A stretch of DNA of 64,000 nt from Diphasiastrum complanatum (GCA_029204225.1 CM055107.1:25253391-25317390), one strand, 5' to 3'; numbered from the stretch's first letter, positions 1-13,058 are shown. Translations and numbers: made by a program. The notes: generated by a model not told the origin, from the sequence alone.

Positions 1-1221
1 ACAACACTGAAAGGAAACATGAATTCTGTCACTGCTGCAGCAGAACAGAATGGGATGATCGGATCGCAGGATGAGATTTTTTTGAGAGCACAAGGTCCTT
101 GTGGCTTTTGACCAATTCTGAATGCTCGGGAAATTGCATGTGCCACAACAAGAATCCTTCAAATTTACTTTCCTCATACGACAAACCAATCTAAGGACAG
201 ACAAGGATCAATACATATCTCTGTCAATGAGGCCTCTAGCTTCATTCTGTTATTTGTACACGTCTTCTCAGGTAATCCAAGTGCCTTATGCTTTACGGGC
301 ATAAGTTTCAAAAAAATTGTGAAGTCACAAATACCAGGCAAGTTTTCTGGAACTTCTCCTTTATCCTAGCTAACAAAGCCTCCTTTGTCCAAGGACCGTT
401 ATCCAAGGTTTAGGGTTAGGGGATTGTCATTTTGTACAGTTCGTTATCCAAGGTGCAGGTCAACCAGATTCACATTTTTTGCCTTCTGGGGGATCAATAC
501 CCATTTCACCTGGATATATGGCCAGGAAGATTTGTAAGAAAGCAATGTTCAAAAAGGTCTTTTTAGTGCCTGGGGAAATCTAGGGTGCGAAATCGGGCAT
601 CCTATCTTTGGCACAACTACGCAAACTGCATGCAGGATCAAACTCAAGGACCAGAAGGTTTTTGGGTGAAGTGAATGCTCAGCATCTCAAGGACCAGTTG
701 GAACTGCATAAGAACATGCAAACAAAAATGTTCTGCTACTGAAGCTTTCTTGAGAATTGCAGTTCTACTTCTCCATGAAAAAGGTACATACACAAGTGAG
801 TTTTTTTTCATTCTGATTAGTGAAAGATCTGCTCATTACAACAACACAGACTCTGCAAATTTTATCTGGAAAGTCATTAATTGCTCCTTCTTCAAATCCA
901 CGTCAAACGTTTTTAGGGTGATTTCAGAGACAACACCCACTGATGCTCCAAACACCCAGCTTAAAAATTACTTATGGTCCAAACCCTAAACCCTAAACCC
1001 TAAACCTACACACTGCTATGTCATATAGAATGAGATCGATTTCTCCCCAGATGAACCCCAATAGCTTACTAATTACTTATGCTACAACTTCATCACTGGA
1101 CCCTCAACCTGAAACCCTAGTTGCAATACGCCGTCTCCCAGTAGCCCACTATTATCTTTGGAATGGCTGTATCACATTGGAGTCTGGAAAGTGTAGCACT
1201 GAACTTTCCTCAGACAACAAA

Positions 1222-1223
<2 letters not shown>
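1..1223. other. Non-coding flank with telomere-like tract
   Basis: No coding region is recognised. The stretch has short scattered repeats (a TTATCCAAGGT-type word occurs twice near 400-455) and an interstitial plant telomere-type tract, three to four AAACCCT units, at about 981-1007. It could be intron or upstream flank of the transporter whose end lies at 4273-6794, but no exon of that gene is visible here. Confidence 0.5.
981..1007. repeat. Interstitial telomere-like repeat (AAACCCT)n
   Basis: About three and a half perfect AAACCCT units, the plant telomere unit. Single related words occur near 409 and 2128. Such tracts can arise by double-strand-break repair or promoter telo-box motifs; too short to call a chromosome end. 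Confidence 0.8.

Positions 1224-1304
<81 letters not shown>
1224..1304. repeat. (CT)n microsatellite, ~80 bp
   Basis: Uninterrupted CT dinucleotide tract. Open frames across it in either direction only encode SL or ER dipeptide runs and are not genes. Confidence 0.98.
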
Positions 1305-1309
<5 letters not shown>

Positions 1310-1549
1310 CAGCTCATTGCACAAATTACATATGTTAAACTGCAAAGATCGCGTTTCAGAAAACCAGGCGCATGTTGCCCAAAAAAGCATATTGTATATT
1401 AATTTAAGAGACGTATCAAAAAAACATTACCCATCCTACCACATATGGCTGGGTCTGTTTGTAAACTACTGTCTAACTATATGCCGCCTCATTTACTCCC
1501 AAAAATTACATAGAAACAGTCCGCCACATACGGCTGGACCTTTATTTGG

Positions 1550-1875
1550 GCTCTACAATACTAGGGCGCAAAAGAGCCCACAGACTCGTCATCCTGGTCA
1601 GGTGCATTATTTTGTCGCTTTACCTCCTGGCTGGCCCGACGACGAAGGACCCTTTCCCGGACCATGGCTAGCTGTTCTTTGGTGAAGTTAATTCCAATCC
1701 GCTGTGTTTCCTCGCCCTCGCCAGTGGGGGTAGGGGGGAGCAGGTCCGAGAGTCGTAGGGCACGTGGCTACAGCTTTGGTAGTCGTGCCATTATCTCTTG
1801 CTGGCGCTCGTGAAATTCTGCTTCTTGCTTTTGATGCCGTTCATTGTGCCATCTTCCAGGAGCTTCTCTGTCTGC
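1550..1875 (-). pseudogene. Possible decayed coding remnant, unidentified
   Basis: On the minus strand two open stretches in different frames look protein-like. One near 1870-1780 is rich in charged residues and Gln, with HERQQEIMARLP. The next, about 1755-1557, includes INFTKEQLAMVRERVLRRRA and ends at a stop. They are separated by a frameshift. The style resembles the C-terminal coiled part of plant transposon-encoded proteins, but I do not recognise the family. It may also be chance. Confidence 0.3.
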
Positions 1876-2017
1876 ACACAAAGAAGACCGTCAAGCCAAA
1901 TCCCACGATGGAAATAAACTGTGAAAAACAAAAAAGAAGCCTATATTGCAAGCGAACAGGTACAGGGCAAACACTCACGTCAATTGGTGTGTGCCCTGCC
2001 ATCTCCCACTGGATTCT

Positions 2018-2121
<104 letters not shown>

Positions 2122-2284
2122 CGTGTTTTAGGGTTTAGGGGCCAAATTTTTTTTTTTTGAAAAAAAAATATGCATCCGGTTCCCGGATGCACCAGCTGGA
2201 CGCGTCCAGCGTCCAAAAAATAAAAAAAAATGGACGCGGTACCATAATATATAATATTTTTTTTTCTAAATTTAAAAAAAAAAA

Positions 2285-2795
2285 TGGGTATCATCTTGAA
2301 GCTCTTGACGAGAGTAGATCATTTATGTAGGTTGCTCCAACTTCTACTGAATGCATCTCAATGTGGTAGTTATATAGTAGCGACCACCATCTGAGAGAGC
2401 GAACAACCAAAGGACCAAGGGGATGCAAAACACCAAAAAGTGTGTTTTCGCTCAGGGGGCTCTGCCCCCAAACCCCCCGCCGGGGAGCTACCACCCCCCG
2501 GACCCCTTGTTTCTCGGGGGGCTCCGCCCCCCAAACCCCCCCAGGACTTCCTGCTATGCAATCCAGCCATCTCCTAACCATCATGGTCTCACAGTAGACC
2601 CCATACTAACAACCATGCTCAGTAATGGCTTCTCCTCATAATGGGGGCCTTATAGATTTGAGCTCACGGTTAACTAGTGACTACTAAACTGAGAGGTGCA
2701 TTATTTAGTTATGTCTAACACATTCTGTAGCTGAAACTACCAGCAACCTGCATAAATGCACTACTCTCGTCAAGAGCTTCAAGCCGATACCCATA
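2285..2795. mobile_element. Inverted-repeat (MITE-like) element with GC-rich core
   Basis: The arms at about 2285-2317 and 2761-2793 are reverse complements over about 33 bp with two mismatches (shared core TTGAAGCTCTTGACGAGAG). A CGCGGTACCAT word occurs in inverted orientation just outside both arms, so the inverted structure may reach about 2225-2830. The interior (2440-2545) has two GC-rich hairpin-like blocks of GGGGGCTCYGCCCCC type. No coding region is credible. No clear target duplication was found, so the superfamily is undecided. Confidence 0.5.
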
Positions 2796-2890
2796 TTGCC
2801 CACTAAATTAAAAAATGGTACCGCGGACCAGAGGGCGGTACTGTACTGGCAATGCCACCATTATGGTACCGGCGGTACCACAGGGAACTA

Positions 2891-2892
<2 letters not shown>

Positions 2893-2934
<42 letters not shown>
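2893..2934. repeat. (AT)n microsatellite
   Basis: Pure AT dinucleotide tract, about 42 bp, followed by TATC/TCTG-rich low-complexity sequence to about 3090. Confidence 0.95.
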
Positions 2935-2936
<2 letters not shown>

Positions 2937-4272
2937 TCTATCTATTTACCTCCCCCTATCTACCACTCGTTATCTGCCTTTCTCTGTCCAGCTCTCTTTG
3001 TCTTTGTCTATCTGATTATCTACCTCCGTATTTGAATCTTTGTCTGAGCATCTAGGCACCTCTCTTTGTCTCTGTCTATTTTTTTGTCTGTGGTTGTCAA
3101 ACACATAAATAGAGAGGTAGAGAGAATATCTGAGAGGCATTGAATCTGTATTTTTCTAAATCAAAATAGTGCAATTCTTAAAGCCCGATGACATCCTTTA
3201 TGTTTACCCAATATTCAAAAATTTACAAAATTGTCGATCGCAATGGGGCGAGTTGTTTACTGTGGCCGGGAAGGCACAGTCTCAAACCCCGAACACTGTG
3301 TAGTGACATCTAAAGAGCTTTGCTCCAAAGTCTAGGGTAAAGACTTTTAGTGTCTTCAACCTTATGAATGACAGTATGAATATGATTGGGTATGCTATAT
3401 TATATCTTGAGGCCACAATCATGCTCCATTGATTCTAACATCACACATGCGGCACCTTGCTTTAAACATTTGAACTTTCAACCTTCATATTATCATATTG
3501 TTTTGTGCATCTACAGTTTGAAGAGGTCAAATAGGGTAGCCTTAATTTCTTGTTATATCATCATTGGACGATTTTTGCATAACCTTTTACCTTCTTTATG
3601 TGTCATCCTTTTTGGCTATAACCTATTGAGTTTTTGTGATTGTTTGTACATAGCTTTCGTTTTGATACGAATGAAGCTACCCTGTCTAATATGAAACGAG
3701 TGTCTTTAGTTTCTTGCAGCTTATGTTTATCAACAATTTGGAGCTGTTTACATATGGATTTCAAACTTTATGCTTGGGAATGCAGAGATGATAAGTGGGG
3801 CTTGGCAATAATGTCATTGAGGACTTATATATCTTTATCATGCAAGCTTAAATAGTGTTTGATATGTCTAAAAGGACATCTCAACATTGCAAATGTAGGC
3901 AGTGTTGTTGAGGTAGTTTTTCATCATTCTAATCACTACATGGTCAGATATTTTATTGGCAGAGTCAAAGAGAGATATTTACTAGAATTGTAATGAGAGC
4001 AGTTTGCTGTGGAAATTAGATCAGGATTTTTCTAATCAGTACCCAGTCGAGTATACATGCTTTTGGCTGTAAGCTTTTTTCCTGCTTTCAACAGATTTGA
4101 TCTTTATGTATAAGGTGGTGCTTTAAAATTTGTTGATTTGATATATTTTTTAGTTTGAGCTGTGTAACTCATCAATTTTTTGGTTTGAATGTTGATACCT
4201 CGATTGAATTTTGTTGAAATATTTGTAATAACAAGTAAAACATACTTGTGGTTTCTTGCCTTCTGGAAACAG
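2935..4272. other. Non-coding, probable intron or flank of transporter gene
   Basis: No coding exon is recognised. The region is T-rich, as expected for a plant intron, and ends in the acceptor at 4271-4272. A short open stretch near 3715-3800 after a TTGCAG was considered as an exon and not supported. Confidence 0.5.
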
Positions 4273-4475
4273 AACTTCCAGGATTGGTTGTCGCAGCTGC
4301 AATTGTTGATCGAGTGGGAAGGAAGCATTCGATGGCTGGACTTTTTGGACTCTGTGGTCTTTTTCTTCTACCATTATTGTACAGGCAACCTGAGACTTTC
4401 ACTACGTTCCTGTTATTTGGGGCCCGAGCATGCATTATGGGATCTTTCACAATCTTGTACATATATGCACCTGAG
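4273..4475 (+). CDS. OCT7: OCT7/NiaP-like MFS transporter, penultimate coding exon
   Basis: Internal exon of a major facilitator superfamily membrane transporter. The frame reads ELPGLVVAAAIVDRVGRK and continues through two hydrophobic segments to TILYIYAPE. DRVGRK matches the conserved MFS loop motif D-R-x-G-R-R/K. From memory the order and spacing match plant organic cation/carnitine transporter 7 (Arabidopsis OCT7; animal SVOP and bacterial NiaP relatives), which are plasma-membrane or vacuolar importers of cationic or nicotinate-like solutes. The acceptor AG is at 4271-4272 and the donor GT at 4476-4477. The exon starts inside a Glu codon, so a preceding exon must exist, and it ends in phase 0, joining in frame to the exon at 6567. 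Earlier exons are not found in the 4.27 kb upstream. They may lie left of the window, or the locus may be a fragment. Confidence 0.82.
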
Positions 4476-4477
4476 GT

Positions 4478-6566
4478 ACTATTAATGATCTTTAGTCATT
4501 TCTTATTTGTTCTTGGGCTGTCTACTTTTTGGAAGTTCTAATACTGTGCATTATAGATTTGAGTCACACAAGGCCAGATAAAGGACAAAAATCAGCTTCT
4601 AGCTTGTAGGCATTATTTTGGACTTGGGGGTAACTTTTTCCTAAACTGAGAAACAATTTCCCAATTCTCCATGCAGAGAAACATGTTTGCCTGTGAACAA
4701 ACACTCGCCATTTGCTATTAACTTAAAATTGAACTTTATTGGCCATTTTCTTACCTTCTCAGCCGTTTGACAGGGACTTTTATCTTCCTCACAGTGCGTA
4801 TGTCTTTCTCCCTCAATCTTTTCCTCTATTTCACATTTCACATTTCCTGTTGAAAGTGTTGTTTGCCAGCCTAGTTTATGATCAATGGCATCCATTTCCT
4901 GTTTCCCGTTTCTTGTTTTGAGAAGGTTTGCTTTTGTTGTAAAGATCATAAAAGTTTTTTTCGACCATTGTAATGTGCCCTTGGAAGGTTTTAACAAAGA
5001 AGCTTCTTCAGAATTGTTTTTTCCGTCTAACATGCAAAATCAAGAAACAATTTTTTTACAAGACATGCAATGATTTATGAAGTTGCTTTTAAGGATTCAA
5101 AGGTTGAAGCTCATACTTCCTCATACTTTTCTCTTCAGCCCTAAAATTTGCTGTCTGTGAGCTGATCAACTTGGTGGCGACTTCTTCTATTATCTAATAT
5201 GCACTAGAACTTGACTTCTGGTGATAGGTGGCAAACCTTTGGGAGTTGCACTTAGTAGGGCTTTCAATGTTGTTAAGGGTTTTCAAAGTCTTTGTTATTT
5301 ATGTCCATCTTTCTCTTATAGAGATTGGATATGCTATTTTGACAACCTATTTGATCAATTCATTTGATTGTGTTGAGATAAGATACCACACCATTCTACA
5401 CGTCATATATCTGTTAGGAATTTCATTATATTTGGAAGAAGACCTTATTTAAGAAGTCATTTATAATTGATACCGAGGGAGTCACCTTCAAGGGGCCTGT
5501 TTTTGGCTTGTGCAATAAGCTCTAAGACCTCCAGCTAGGTTGGCACAGTTTGAGTTTTAGGTAATCACCTTTTACACCACTGCTTGTATGTTTTTACGTT
5601 TTATAGTTGTCTTCAGTAACAATTGTTTCCTTATGATTGATTTTCTAGCTTTCTTTAATGCCAGTCATCCATGATTTCGAAGATACAGACTTGATAATTA
5701 CAAATCCAGTTTATGAATTTGATTCAGTAACACCTGAGTTGGAAGCTGTTTGTTCATAACACTGTGGACTGGTGCTTTGATAACAATAATGCCTATAGGA
5801 TTAGTTCAGTCAAACAGCACTCTGAAGCCTTTTAAAATCTGAAAAATTTACTATGCTGCTTGACAAGTTCTGTTTTCTAGTTATCAGCTAAGACTTACAG
5901 ACTTAAACTTAAACCTCTGAGATAAGGTGAAGGGCCCAATCTGCAAATATCAATTTGTCACGAGTACACAAAGTACGAAGAGATGATCTCACTACTTAGG
6001 CTGTATTTTGGAAGGGATGATCGTTGACTTTGTATTTGTAAAATTCACGTCTCTGGTTAAAGAGTTGAAAATTTGTAAGGCGAAGCAAACTTGGTACACT
6101 CTCTTTGAGTTGTTAGATGTTCTACCCTTAGTAGGATACTCACATTTTACAGAGTGAGTTGTTAGATGTTCTACCCTTAAAAGGATGATCACTTTTACAG
6201 AGAAACTTTGAAGCTGCCAGAAAATGGACGATTTCATGAGCGGATTTTCCTTTTCCTTGACTAGGAGGTCATTATTATAGATAGTAGTACATTGTGCTGT
6301 CAAGTTTCATGAATTCAAATGCAGGCATTGCAGACGTATCATTTTTTTTATCATGCACCTTGCATATTCCAAGTAGTGAATGTTTTACTTTGGGATAGAT
6401 TTTGGTTTTGGAAACTTCTGAAATATGCCTTATTTTTGGTTTTTACCCGATAGGAGGCTGAAACATGTCATGCTTGTGTTTTATGCTGTTTTCTTATAAC
6501 CTCTGTAGTTGGTTCTTGTCGCATAAAAGGACTGCGAAATTGAAGCTTCTGATCCTTTATATTCAG
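4478..6566 (+). other. Intron of OCT7-like gene
   Basis: 2.1-kb intron between the two transporter exons, T-rich, with the acceptor TATATTCAG just before 6567. It holds no recognised gene. A partly repeated word (GAGTTGTTAGATGTTCTACCC) occurs near 6107 and 6155. Confidence 0.7.
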
Positions 6567-6794
6567 GTTTATCCAACAAGATCAAGATCTACGGGTCTTG
6601 GTATAGCAAATTCATTTGCAAGGATAGGGGGCTTGTTATGCCCTCTTGTCGCTGTTGATTTGGTTCAAAATTGCCATCAATTTCTTGCTGTGACTCTATT
6701 CACAATTGTACCAGTCTTAGCAACTTTTGCTACAATGTGTTTCCCTAAGGAAACAAAAGGTTGTGCTTTGTCAGATACATTTGATGATCGCTGA
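6567..6794 (+). CDS. OCT7: OCT7/NiaP-like MFS transporter, last coding exon
   Basis: Terminal exon of 75 codons plus TGA. It opens with YPTRSRSTGLGIANSFARIG, the P-x-x-x-R-x-x-G-x-G signature before transmembrane segment 11 in sugar-porter/OCT-type MFS proteins. It continues through GLLCPLVAVDLV and a final hydrophobic segment to FPKETKG, equivalent to the C-terminal PETKG motif, and a short polar tail. Together with 4273-4475 it gives about 143 residues, the last four or so membrane segments of a family normally near 450-500 residues. The acceptor AG is at 6565-6566. Neither exon has a stop or frameshift, so the gene looks intact here. The assignment to OCT7 rather than a close SVOP-like paralogue is from motif recall, not a search. 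Confidence 0.85.
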   Translation, partial: VYPTRSRSTGLGIANSFARIGGLLCPLVAVDLVQNCHQFLAVTLFTIVPVLATFATMCFPKETKGCALSDTFDDR

Positions 6795-9577
6795 AAAAGG
6801 AGATGTTAGAGTATAAGGTTGGTTGTACTATTTTTCCATCAATGTATGTGAATTTTCAAATGGCCCTTTGAAAAGAGTGCATATAAGCTATAGCATGTGG
6901 CATAACAGTAGCACCCTAATGTCATAAATACTTTTGCGATATTTGGTCAAGGTAATCATCCTTGTAGATGCAAACATACCTAGCATGTTTTCTACTTCAT
7001 AGCAATTCCTGAAGAATGCTTCAACTAATTTCCTCATTAATGTGTTACTTGAAGTTATTCAGGGGTTTTTATTTGAAGGATTGCAACCTACTAAATATGT
7101 CGCAGTAATCTTAGAACCATTGTAATTGAACAGTAACCTTCATGCTTTATTCAAGTCATGGACATCATATATTACTGTTAACAAACATGTAATCAATCCC
7201 AAATGGCAATGCTACTGCCTGGTATTTCATACTGGGCAGTGGGTTCAATGGCACACGATGTTTTAACCATTATTCTGGAATCGTAAAGGTTTGAAATCCT
7301 GCTGGAAAGTTTGAAGATGTGAAAAAATGTTTGAGATACATTTACATAGATGCATGAGGATATTTTGAGAGGTCAGATTTTGTGTTTGCAATTTGTTATG
7401 ATCCACAGTGTTGCAGTGCAAAGCACATTGTCTTGTCCTCAATTGCCACCTTAGTTTTGATATTATCCTCTTTAGACCAACATCGCAATCTTTGAAGTTA
7501 TAAGATGTCAGTTTGTGAAGTCTATAGACTCGAGTATGATTAAATTTTGACAAAGTTGTCCAGGATTACCATGTGCAATTGGTGGTACTCATGTGAATGC
7601 CTGCTACAGAGTGTAAGGTGGGGTGATGAATTTTAGGCCAGGCCAATCTCCACTGTACAGGCTGCTACTTATTCGAGAGATGTCTTTACCTATGACAAAA
7701 TAATGTTGGATTAAGTAAAGTTCATGTTAAAATACTTAAAGCTGGAATTTCTGGAGATGCGTTTGGCTTTGATTGCCTCACCATGCTTAAGTGATTGATT
7801 AGAGCATAAATTTAGCTTTCATTCCTGTTCTTACTAAGTTATCTTTCAATTTAGTAGTTTTATCAACCTACTGATGCTTTCAGAATTTGAATTGACTATT
7901 ATTTTGGTCTCATCAAATAACTAAAAATTTTGTTAACATTTGTTCACATTGGTTCCTAGAAAGTAGGGCATTAAAATTTCAAATTTGATAATTTGTTTTA
8001 TTCATATTTTTTGTGGACTTTGTGGAGACATTGTTCTCTGTAACAATAATTTGCTTTCTATTGCATTTCAAAGGCCATCGTTTGGAACACAGAAGTTCAA
8101 AAACTAAATTTGCAATTAAAGTTATGTAGATTTATTTATATTTTTGTACTTGTTATGGATCTTTCATACAACATGGCACTTCTCCTACACTTCATAGGTC
8201 ATCATAGCAGTTCTTTTTAGTAAATTTCAATTTTCACTAGTTTTTGCATACTTTTTTAATTTTCCTTTTATGGAGATTTGTATGTCATTGTCCTTTCCAC
8301 AATATGGTGCTTCTAATGCAATTTACAATTTTTTTATTCAATCTCTAGAAGTAAAAAATATTGGAAATTCAAATTTCAAGTAGTTTTAGGCCCTTTTGTC
8401 TTTTCAATCGATTTTTGAATCTTTCCTGGGATCTTTTGACACTTTTGGTCTTTCTACATTAGGTCACTACACTTCCTTTCGCACACTACAAATATGATAT
8501 CTGAAAGTTGTGAAAGTTCATCTTTGTAGGACTTGCCATTTCATCTTTTTCATATTTTGGTATACTCTTTTCTAGATTTTTCATTATTATTCTTTTTCCT
8601 AAAGCTTGCTCCATTTTTAATTTCAGTTGAATGAGTTCATGTTTATGTGGTTTGTCACAACGTTTGGGGTTTGTGCTCATATTATACATGTATGGCTACT
8701 TAAGGTGTACAATAATAGCTGTGAAATTCCATAAGTGGAAACTAATTTTGTAGAATGGGTGGACACTTTTCCATACATGAGAGCAGGGTAGCAAAATAAT
8801 CATGTCGGACTGTTTTTTATTGATAACAAAATTTGGGTAGGAATTGTTTTTAGGGACAAATACTTACGTGGCATGAAATATCAGTATTTTAAGTTTTTTA
8901 CTTGTCAAAGCAATTATCATATTTTAGGGAAATCATATTGGTTTTTAAGCAATTGAACATAAGCCAAGTTTATTACCAATTTGGAAATTTAGATGTCCAA
9001 GTATTGCACAAGCCTCTAGAACGAATCATGTTGTCAAAGCTAGGATTTTAAGCATCCAAAGTCCAAATTCTAAGCAACAATGACATAAAATGAGTAGTAA
9101 GCTCTTTGTTGGACCACCACAATTATATCAACTTGTAATTGTTGTGTCCAATCCCAAATACTTCCATGAAGTCCTATCAATCTCAAAGTAGAAAATTTTA
9201 TGCAAAAAGTCATATTTTCAACCTAAACTATGCATGGAAACAACTTATACATCATTATTAAGAGGTGATAAATGAGTGCTTGAGCTTGCATGGATAATCC
9301 ATATATGACCTTCTAGTCATTTTTGGAAAACTAGTTTCTACCAGAAAAAGCGTGCTAGCTTGCTACTATTCTTGCCATAATTTTGGATATGAAATATTGA
9401 GAAACTAGCACAGGTCAAAGATTATGAGACATTCATTCCAAGCGACTTTTTGTCGAGCGCATCTTTAGTTCCACAAACATCTTAATGGCTCTCTACATAA
9501 TGTCGGGACACATCATATATGACCTTTCTACACTCAGTTCTCAAGAACAAGATAGTTATATAGTAAGTATATATCTA
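6795..9577. other. Gene-poor AT-rich region (transporter 3' flank)
   Basis: The 3' untranslated region of the transporter presumably begins here. Nothing further is recognised. A short stretch near 7560-7600 reads LPCAIGGTHVNA, faintly like the start of a PIF/Harbinger transposase core, but it is isolated and followed by a stop. Confidence 0.5.
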
Positions 9578-9682
<105 letters not shown>

Positions 9683-9785
9683 ACTTATGTACAGTTTTGC
9701 GCATGTGTATGGGTGCACCCATGCATCCTCCTCCCCTCACCCATGCATACACTTTTTTGAACTAAAAAGTGGGGAGGAGGATGCA

Positions 9786-9854
9786 TCCCCCAGCCTCCAC
9801 CTCCCCTATTCAACATATTGGTTTCTCCCCCAGCCTCCACCTCCCCTATTCAAC
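9786..9854. repeat. 40-bp period tandem duplication
   Basis: The 29-bp block TCCCCCAGCCTCCACCTCCC plus CTATTCAAC occurs twice, at 9786-9814 and 9826-9854, separated by 11 bp. It abuts the following (CT)n tract. A second small repeat, GGGATGGCGGATCTC, occurs near 9975 and 10000 on the other side of that tract. Confidence 0.85.
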
Positions 9855-9972
<118 letters not shown>

Positions 9973-10084
9973 TAGGGATGGCGGATCTCTCGCGGCCAGG
10001 GATGGCGGATCTCCATCGCGCTCCACTTGTAGCGATGGCCTAGCTCCATCGCGTCCATCTGCTGACGCCCTTCGCTGCCACTAC

Positions 10085-10460
10085 AAGAGATGGGTAAGCA
10101 GTGCTGCAACTTCTAAAAAGTTTTGAATGAATCTTCTATAATAGGATGCTAATTCTAGAAATCCTCTCAATTTTGTGATACTATTGGGTGATTTCCAATT
10201 CTTGATAGACTCATTCTTCTTCTAATCCACCTTGATTCCCTCCTTGGACACAATGTGTCCCAAGTATTCCACCTCTTCTCGAGTGAATTCACATTTGGTA
10301 ATTTTTGCAAACAACTTGTACTCTCAAAATATACTTAAAACTGTGTCCAAATGTTTTGCCTGCTCTTCTATGTTCCTACTATATATCAAAATGTCGTCAA
10401 AGAATTGTTAAAAATGCAGCAAACAGACTCTAATAAACCTTTGAAATGATGGAGGAAGCA
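10085..10460 (-). pseudogene. Ty3/gypsy reverse transcriptase remnant
   Basis: Decayed fragment of a Ty3/gypsy pol on the minus strand. From high to low coordinate one reads a SFQRFIR palm segment, the catalytic FFDDILIYS box (FFDD at about 10404-10393), then KLFAKITKCEF, VEYLGHIVSKEGIKVD and, after a stop, [18 protein letters not shown]. This is the usual order from the RT palm through the thumb/connection region. At least two in-frame stops are present (one in the thumb segment, one after KVD) and sequence is missing before SFQRFIR. It ends abruptly near 10085. No LTRs are attached, so it is a dead fragment. Confidence 0.82.
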
Positions 10461-13058
10461 CCTTGAATTTTATCTCTACCCTATCTAAGCACTCTCTGGC
10501 CTTATTTCAAAGGTGCCTTTACAATGTAGGATGTAGAATTGTTGTACTTTTAGCTTCTTTCCTAAGTTCTATTATGGCGGTCTCCCGTCTAATAGAGTTA
10601 GAAATGATCCTAAAGGTCGTTGTGTAGGGTGAGTATGGGTGAGTTCCACTCAAATCATGGTTCTATTGGTTGGTACTTGATCTTCTTCTAAGGCGGTCTC
10701 CCTACTAGAAGAGTTTATGCTTACTCCTAGGACCACTATGGTTGTCCCCAACTAATGGTTTCCTAAGCTTGCTTTATCTAAGTTTCTAAATAAACCTAGT
10801 TAACTCCATAAGGGAATAGAGATGAAAAGATAAACAATTATTCCATAATGAAATACAAAATAAACCGATGGAAAAGGCCTAGTGGGGCTTGAGCACCTGC
10901 CACAAGGTATTCATTCACCAATGGGAACACAAGTTAGCATAAAGAGTAGTCTATTATAGCATAAGCTTGTACAAGTGTTGTGTGGATACTTTAACTCAAC
11001 TAGTGTCTATGCCTGTGACAGATCTTTTGGAAAGCTACATTCTATTTCATTGTTCAATCTGGCAACTACTTCACAACTACTTTGTCTTTTTACGTCATTT
11101 TTCCGAAAAAAGAAAAAAAATTTTTGCAATATTGCTTTTGAGCGCGGTTGGAGTATTTAAAAAGTTCGTCTATCCTATTTGCGCTTCGCGAAGCAGACAA
11201 GTCTACAACATGTATAGTATACCAACAATGCCATTTCAGAGTTCCCGCCAAGCACTGACAAGCATATTATCAAAAGGACCTTAGAGGTTTTTCACAACAC
11301 AACAAGTACTGTTTTCGCAATTAAAGAAATAGAAATATTCACTTGTTGACCATTCAAAGGCCACTACTATGTGTATGAAAAAAAAAAAAGGGGGAGGGGG
11401 GGGGGGATCGTTCAAGCCTCTAGTCCAAGCAATCCTTCATGGAAGCTCTCAACGGTACAATTGACCTCAAAGAGGGTACAATGTGACGATCAAAGTCTTG
11501 CCAACATTATGTTTTCAAGAGACAACTATGAGCGACAAACCTGTGATCCATTCATTCACCTCCATCATTGCCCCACTGAGACCATTGCTTCTCATAATGA
11601 CATGTGATAATATATTATTCAAGGCAAGTGGTATGGATGGTCTACCACAATGTTGTGTATGTATATTGTATTTTTAACACCTATCAATTTTGATTAATTT
11701 CAAATATAAAGGTATCTAAAACCTTTCTATGTAGATTTACTACCCCTGTTATGAATATCGACAAGAATCTTAATATTCGATGGTTCTTTACGAAGTATAA
11801 GGCTTGTTTTCAAATGGGCATTATAAGTTTGTGAAGTTACTCAATTTATAAGGTGTGTTATCATATATTTACGTGACTTTTGTGGCCCATCAAAAAATTC
11901 ATGAACAGTGAAAACTTTTAATAGATAAGTATTGGCTTTTGACTATCAAATCCACTTTCTCTTTCGAATGTGTCGTGCAACTTTATTGATTATTTCTAAC
12001 AAGTTCACAATAAAAGTAGATGTTCTATATGGATATCAATTAGTAAATTCTCACAAAATGGATGTCTTCCAACTTCAAGGAATGATTGTTACCAAACTTA
12101 ATTAGATAACTACTATGTAGTATTAATGGGCATTCAATGTGACATCAACTAGACTTAGGCTCTGTATTAAGGTAAGATTATTAGTCATAGTATTAAATCC
12201 TGTGTTTAGTTCTTTTACTACATGTTTGAACTCTACGTAATATCTTGAAACTCTGTGATTGTATGATTATGTTGCTAATAAATATTCAATTGGCTTTCTA
12301 TTTTAGACATGTAAATGTCAAATTTGAATTATGTTTTTGCTTTTATTAATATTTTCATTGTTCAATTAGTTTTTTATTAATGTAAAATATTTTTCCTTAC
12401 AATACTCCCAATAGTAACATCTCTATATCAGGTTTGAAATTTGACAAGACTTTTAATAAATAAGAAAGGTTCAAAATAAAAGGACAAGAAACTTAAAACA
12501 AAAAATCCCCACTCAGTTCGCACTTGCTTCAATCAGAGTGAAAGAACATGCAAGGGATTCCTTCCCAAGAGGTGATAATCAATATCATGTCAATAGTTCC
12601 TAACGGACAATGAGTTTAGCTAGAAAAACTTTGCAAAAGTGATTTTACTTTTTCTGGTTTTTCCTTTTTTGATAATCTTTTTTATTAAGAAATTTTTTGA
12701 CCTCATTTTTTTTTGACACAAATTATTTATAAAAGTCCAAGAGGAAATACTCAAAGGCCTCAATTGTCAAAATTTGGGATGAGTGTGAAGCTCTCTACCC
12801 AACACTTGGGATGAAAAGCTTCAATGATTTTTATTTTATTTAAAGACATGGTGAGTTCACTTGTAAGCATTTGTTCTTCTCTCACAATTCAAATATTTTC
12901 TACTTTTAAGAATGTCATCCGTGTTGAGCATAGTTGAGTACTTATTATTTGTGAATTCTACTATTTTGTGTGAAGATATGACTTGCCATAACAATATGGC
13001 ATTTTTTTATAGTATCGTAAAATAAAGATGTGTCAAAATTTGTCAGTACTTACACCCT
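10461..13058. other. Gene-poor region with minor repeats
   Basis: Nothing coding is recognised. A diverged pair of GGCGGTCTCCC-containing segments lies near 10565-10625 and 10685-10745. An A-run followed by a G-run (about 11377-11406) is low-complexity. The rest is AT-rich. Confidence 0.5.

Noticed and set aside
3710-3810. Open stretch after TTTCTTGCAG, considered as an upstream OCT7 exon
   Set aside because: The translation has no transporter-like membrane segment or motif, and no matching donor was found.
7555-7680. LPCAIGGTHVNA-like stretch, possible PIF/Harbinger transposase
   Set aside because: A single short resemblance, missing the Asp of the expected GAIDGTH motif, with a stop shortly after and no second motif.
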